Assembly (NCBI GenBank): GCA_027451085.1
Contig: DAIDKA010000231.1
Span: 1 to 8,331, forward strand
Source of the DNA: Gammaproteobacteria bacterium
GTDB taxonomy: Bacteria > Pseudomonadota > Gammaproteobacteria > Steroidobacterales > Steroidobacteraceae
DNA length: 8,331 nt
Direction: 5' to 3'
The translations under genes were made by a program, and so were the position numbers. The notes below the pieces were generated by a model that was not told where the DNA came from, searched no databases, and worked only from the letters and a program-made list of their open reading frames with translations. Shown here piece by piece: positions 5,820 to 8,331 of the stretch; position 1 is the stretch's first letter, and each line of letters starts with the position of its first letter.

Positions 5820-6979
5820 TGCGCCGCGTTCTCGCCGTTTCTCTGCTGGTATTGCTCGCGGCCTGTTCCAAGGACAAGGACCCGGACCAGCCGGCCGCGC
5901 TCACGGCCTTCACCCAGACCGTCGAAGCCAGCCGCGTATGGGCCGCATCGGTCGGCGGCACCAAGGTGCCGCTGCGGCTCGGGCTACAGCTCGCGTCACA
6001 GGGTGGAGTGGTCTACGCCGCCGGTGAACGAGGTGATGTCTCGGCGTTTGAGGTCAGAACCGGCAAGCGCCTGTGGCGGACGTATACGCGTCTGACGCTG
6101 GGCGGGGGTGTGGCGGTCAACGGCGGCCAGCTGGTGGCGGGTTCCACGGACGGTGACGTCGTCGACCTCGATCCGGCCACCGGCAAGCAGTTGTGGCAGG
6201 TGAACGTCGCTGCCGAGATCCTCTCCACCCCGGCGGTGTCCCCGAAGATCGTCGTCGTGCGCACGGTGGACGGAAAACTGCACGGCCTGGCGCCTGCGGA
6301 CGGGCATGAGCTGTGGCAGCAGCAGCAGACGGTGCCGAAGCTGTCGCTGCGTGGCACCGCCTCCCCCGTGCTGGCGGGCGACGTTGCGATCACCGGTTTC
6401 GACAATGGCCGCGTCGTCGCCACCAACCTCAGCGACGGTTCCAGCGCCTGGGAGCAGCAGCTGCAGCTGCCGCAGGGCAAGACGGAACTGGAACGCCTGG
6501 TGGACATCGATACCGTGGCCCAGGTGGAGGGCAATGACATTTATGTCGTCGGTTTCCAGGGCAAGGTGGCCATGCTGCAGCTGGACTCCGGGCAGACCTG
6601 GTGGTCGCACGACGCTTCCAGCTACCGCGGCCTCGCGCTGGGCGACGATGTGCTGTACATGACCACGGCCGACGGCGACGTGGTGGCGCTGCAGGGCCGC
6701 ACCGGTGCCGAGATCTGGCGGCAGAAGCAGCTGGAGCACCGCGGCCTGTCGGGCCCGGCGGTGTACGGCAATACCATCGTGGTGGCGGACTACAAGGGCT
6801 ATGTGCACTGGCTGGACAAGGCCACCGGCAAGCTCGTGGAGCGTGAACGCGCCGGCAAGGCGCGCTACACCAATCCGCCGCTGGTGGTGGGCGACCTGGT
6901 GCTGCTGATCAACGACCGTGGTGACGTCAGCGCCTGGCGCACCAAGGCGCTGGCCCGGCCCAAGAAGCGCAAGAAGTAA
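5819..6979 (+). CDS. bamB: Outer membrane protein assembly factor BamB (lipoprotein, beta-propeller)
   Basis: The 386-residue product is a BAM-complex lipoprotein that binds BamA and helps fold and insert outer-membrane beta-barrels. The N-terminus is a lipoprotein signal with lipobox LAAC: Cys16 is lipidated and Ser17 at +2 suits outer-membrane sorting. The rest is a series of PQQ-like propeller blades, each with a hydrophobic strand, a G-D/G-x-V turn and 'D-x-x-TGK/G-x-x-x-W' (for example LDPATGKQLWQV, LDSGQTWWSH, LQGRTGAEIWRQ, LDKATGKLV). Two BamA-contact loops known from E. coli are recognisable: LSLRG at 175-179 and ELERLVDID at 223-231. The ATG at 5819 overlaps the yfgM stop (TGATG), implying coupled translation. 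The C-terminus carries an unusual basic tail (ARPKKRKK). der begins 26 bases downstream. The hisS-yfgM-bamB-der order supports the call. Confidence 0.96.
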   Translation: MRRVLAVSLLVLLAACSKDKDPDQPAALTAFTQTVEASRVWAASVGGTKVPLRLGLQLASQGGVVYAAGERGDVSAFEVRTGKRLWRTYTRLTLGGGVAVNGGQLVAGSTDGDVVDLDPATGKQLWQVNVAAEILSTPAVSPKIVVVRTVDGKLHGLAPADGHELWQQQQTVPKLSLRGTASPVLAGDVAITGFDNGRVVATNLSDGSSAWEQQLQLPQGKTELERLVDIDTVAQVEGNDIYVVGFQGKVAMLQLDSGQTWWSHDASSYRGLALGDDVLYMTTADGDVVALQGRTGAEIWRQKQLEHRGLSGPAVYGNTIVVADYKGYVHWLDKATGKLVERERAGKARYTNPPLVVGDLVLLINDRGDVSAWRTKALARPKKRKK

Positions 6980-7005
6980 CGGTCTCGCTGCAGGACCTGC
7001 ACCAA

Positions 7006-8331
7006 GTGCTGCCCATCGTCGCACTCGTCGGCCGGCCGAATGTCGGCAAGTCGACCCTGTTCAACGTCCTGACCAAGACGCGTGACGCGATTGTCGCGGA
7101 CGTCCCGGGCGTGACGCGTGACCGGCAGTACGGCTACGCCCAGCAGGGCGAGCGTTCCTACGTGGTGATCGACACCGGCGGTCTTGTGATCGAGAACCCG
7201 TCGGCAATCGAGGCGCAGATGCGCCAGCAGACCGAGCGGGCGGTGGCCGAGGCGGATCGACTGGTGTTCATCGTCGATGCCCGCGCCGGCCTCACGCCTG
7301 CGGATGAGATCATCGCCCGCGAGCTGCGCCGCTCAGGCAAGCCGCTGATTCTCGCCGTCAACAAGATCGAAAGCCTGGACTCCCAGGTGGCACTGAGCGA
7401 GTTCCACGCCCTCGCCCTGGGCGAGCCGCACCCCATCGCCGCCAGCCACGGCCAGGGCGTACGCGAACTCATGGGCGAGGTCCTGGCAGGTTTCGACTTC
7501 ACCGAGCGGGTGGAGGAGGATCGCAAAGGCATCCATATCGCCATCATCGGCCGGCCGAACGTGGGCAAGTCCACGCTGGTCAACCGCTTGATCGGCGAGG
7601 AACGCGTCATCGCCAGCGAGGTTCCGGGCACCACGCGCGACAGCATCATGGTGCCGTTCGAGCGTGACGGGCATGAGTTCGTGCTGATCGACACCGCTGG
7701 CATGCGCCGCAAGTCCAAGGTCGAGGACCCGATCGAGAAGGTCAGCGTCGCCAAGACCATGCAGGCCATGGATGAGGCGCACGTGGTGGTCATGGTGCTG
7801 GACGCGCATGACACCGTGGCGGAGCAGGATGCCAGCGTGCTGGGCCTGGCCCTGCAGCGTGGGCGGGCGCTGCTGATCGCCATCAACAAGTGGGATGGCA
7901 TCCCCATGGAGCAACGGGAGGAGATCCGGCGGCAGCTGGCGTTGAAGCTCGATTTTGTGCCGTTCGCGCCGCTGCACTTCATCTCCGCCCGGCATGGCAC
8001 GGGCGTGGGCGAACTCATCGAATCCGCGGTGCGGGGCTATGAATCCGCCATGCGTGAGCTGCCCACCCCGCTGCTGAACCGGTCGCTTGCCGCCGCCATG
8101 CAGGCGCACCAGCCGCCGATCGTGAAGGGCCGGCGCATCAAGCTGCGCTATGCGCACCAGGGCGGCCGCAACCCACCGCGCGTCATCGTCCACGGCAGTC
8201 AGCCGACGGCGGTGCCGGATGCCTACCAGCGCTATCTCGCCAACGTATTCCGCAAGAGCTTCGAGCTGTATGCCACGCCGGTGGTCGTGGAGTTCCGCGG
8301 CAGCGACAACCCGTACCTGGAGAAGAAAAAC
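7006..8331 (+). CDS. der: Ribosome-associated GTPase Der (EngA), 3' end cut by the window
   Basis: Der has two GTPase domains in tandem and a KH-like C-terminal domain, and it is needed for late 50S subunit assembly. All 442 codons here stay open; judged from E. coli, about 25 residues are missing after NPYLEKKN. Domain 1 has the P-loop GRPNVGKST (9-17), DTGG (56-59) and NKIE (119-122); domain 2 has GRPNVGKST (182-190), DTAG (229-232) and NKWD (294-297). The KH-like part includes KGRRIKLRYAHQGG and NPPRVIVHG. The first G4 motif has Glu where NKxD is usual. The linker between G domains is short and lacks the long acidic stretch of E. coli Der. The start is taken as GTG at 7006, giving MLPIVALVGRPNVGK to align with E. 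coli MVPVVALVGRPNVGK; AGGA (6992-6995) stands ten bases upstream. CTG at 7009 is less likely. Confidence 0.97.
   Translation, partial: MLPIVALVGRPNVGKSTLFNVLTKTRDAIVADVPGVTRDRQYGYAQQGERSYVVIDTGGLVIENPSAIEAQMRQQTERAVAEADRLVFIVDARAGLTPADEIIARELRRSGKPLILAVNKIESLDSQVALSEFHALALGEPHPIAASHGQGVRELMGEVLAGFDFTERVEEDRKGIHIAIIGRPNVGKSTLVNRLIGEERVIASEVPGTTRDSIMVPFERDGHEFVLIDTAGMRRKSKVEDPIEKVSVAKTMQAMDEAHVVVMVLDAHDTVAEQDASVLGLALQRGRALLIAINKWDGIPMEQREEIRRQLALKLDFVPFAPLHFISARHGTGVGELIESAVRGYESAMRELPTPLLNRSLAAAMQAHQPPIVKGRRIKLRYAHQGGRNPPRVIVHGSQPTAVPDAYQRYLANVFRKSFELYATPVVVEFRGSDNPYLEKKN

Noticed and set aside
5996..7024. Minus-strand open frame opposite bamB (342 codons)
   Set aside because: It is a shadow of bamB. 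It has His/Gln/Arg-rich sequence, no lipobox or domain, and no intergenic promoter or ribosome binding site of its own.
7158..8193. Two overlapping minus-strand open frames opposite der
   Set aside because: The der frame has both P-loops and the NKxD-type motifs. The minus frames are Ser/Arg- or His/Asp-rich and overlap each other, typical of shadows.
1..8331. A new defence, mobile or biosynthetic system
   Set aside because: Every reading frame with coding character is a recognisable housekeeping family in a known gene order. I found no transposase, integrase, CRISPR repeat, att-like repeat, tRNA or composition shift. The unusual points are variants within known families.

Overview
The window looks like chromosomal DNA from a high-GC gammaproteobacterium. 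Every gene is on the + strand, codon third positions are strongly G/C, and the order ndk - rlmN - pilW/pilF - hisS - yfgM - bamB - der is a version of a block known from Pseudomonas and, without pilW, from E. coli. The pilW gene and the iron-sulfur genes just upstream of ndk point to a lineage with type IV pili, near Pseudomonas/Xanthomonadales-type gammaproteobacteria. I cannot name the genus. I see no mobile elements, tRNA, rRNA, CRISPR array or signs of recent transfer.

Layout. Positions 1-796 hold the 3' part of a cysteine desulfurase (IscS type) whose reading frame continues into a degenerate IscU-like scaffold domain. iscA follows at 830-1153. A 148-base gap (1154-1301), the largest in the window, separates iscA from ndk. 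It contains a candidate promoter, a leader hairpin and the ndk ribosome binding site, with a weak terminator candidate at its 5' edge. From ndk onward the genes are packed as a probable operon: ndk (1302-1727), rlmN (1753-2973), pilW (2970-3779, ATGA overlap), hisS (3799-5070), yfgM (5133-5819), bamB (5819-6979, one-base overlap) and der (from 7006, cut off by the window end). No stretch over 300 bases lacks a gene.

How the genes fit together. The first two genes belong to Fe-S cluster assembly: sulfur release by the desulfurase and cluster carriage by IscA. RlmN, a radical SAM enzyme, needs such a cluster. ndk, rlmN, hisS and der supply nucleotides, mature 23S rRNA, charge tRNA and assemble 50S ribosomes. 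pilW, yfgM and bamB act in the envelope: pilus secretin assembly, periplasmic chaperone traffic around the Sec translocon, and outer-membrane protein insertion.

Most of the window is ordinary housekeeping. The most unusual item is the desulfurase/IscU fusion, whose IscU part has lost most cluster ligands. Next come the absence of rodZ and ispG between pilW and hisS, and of hscB, hscA, fdx and iscX between iscA and ndk. Smaller points are an acidic proline-rich insert in RlmN, a Glu in place of Asp in the first G4 motif of Der, and possible leader structures before ndk and yfgM. Family comparisons were made from memory, without database searches.
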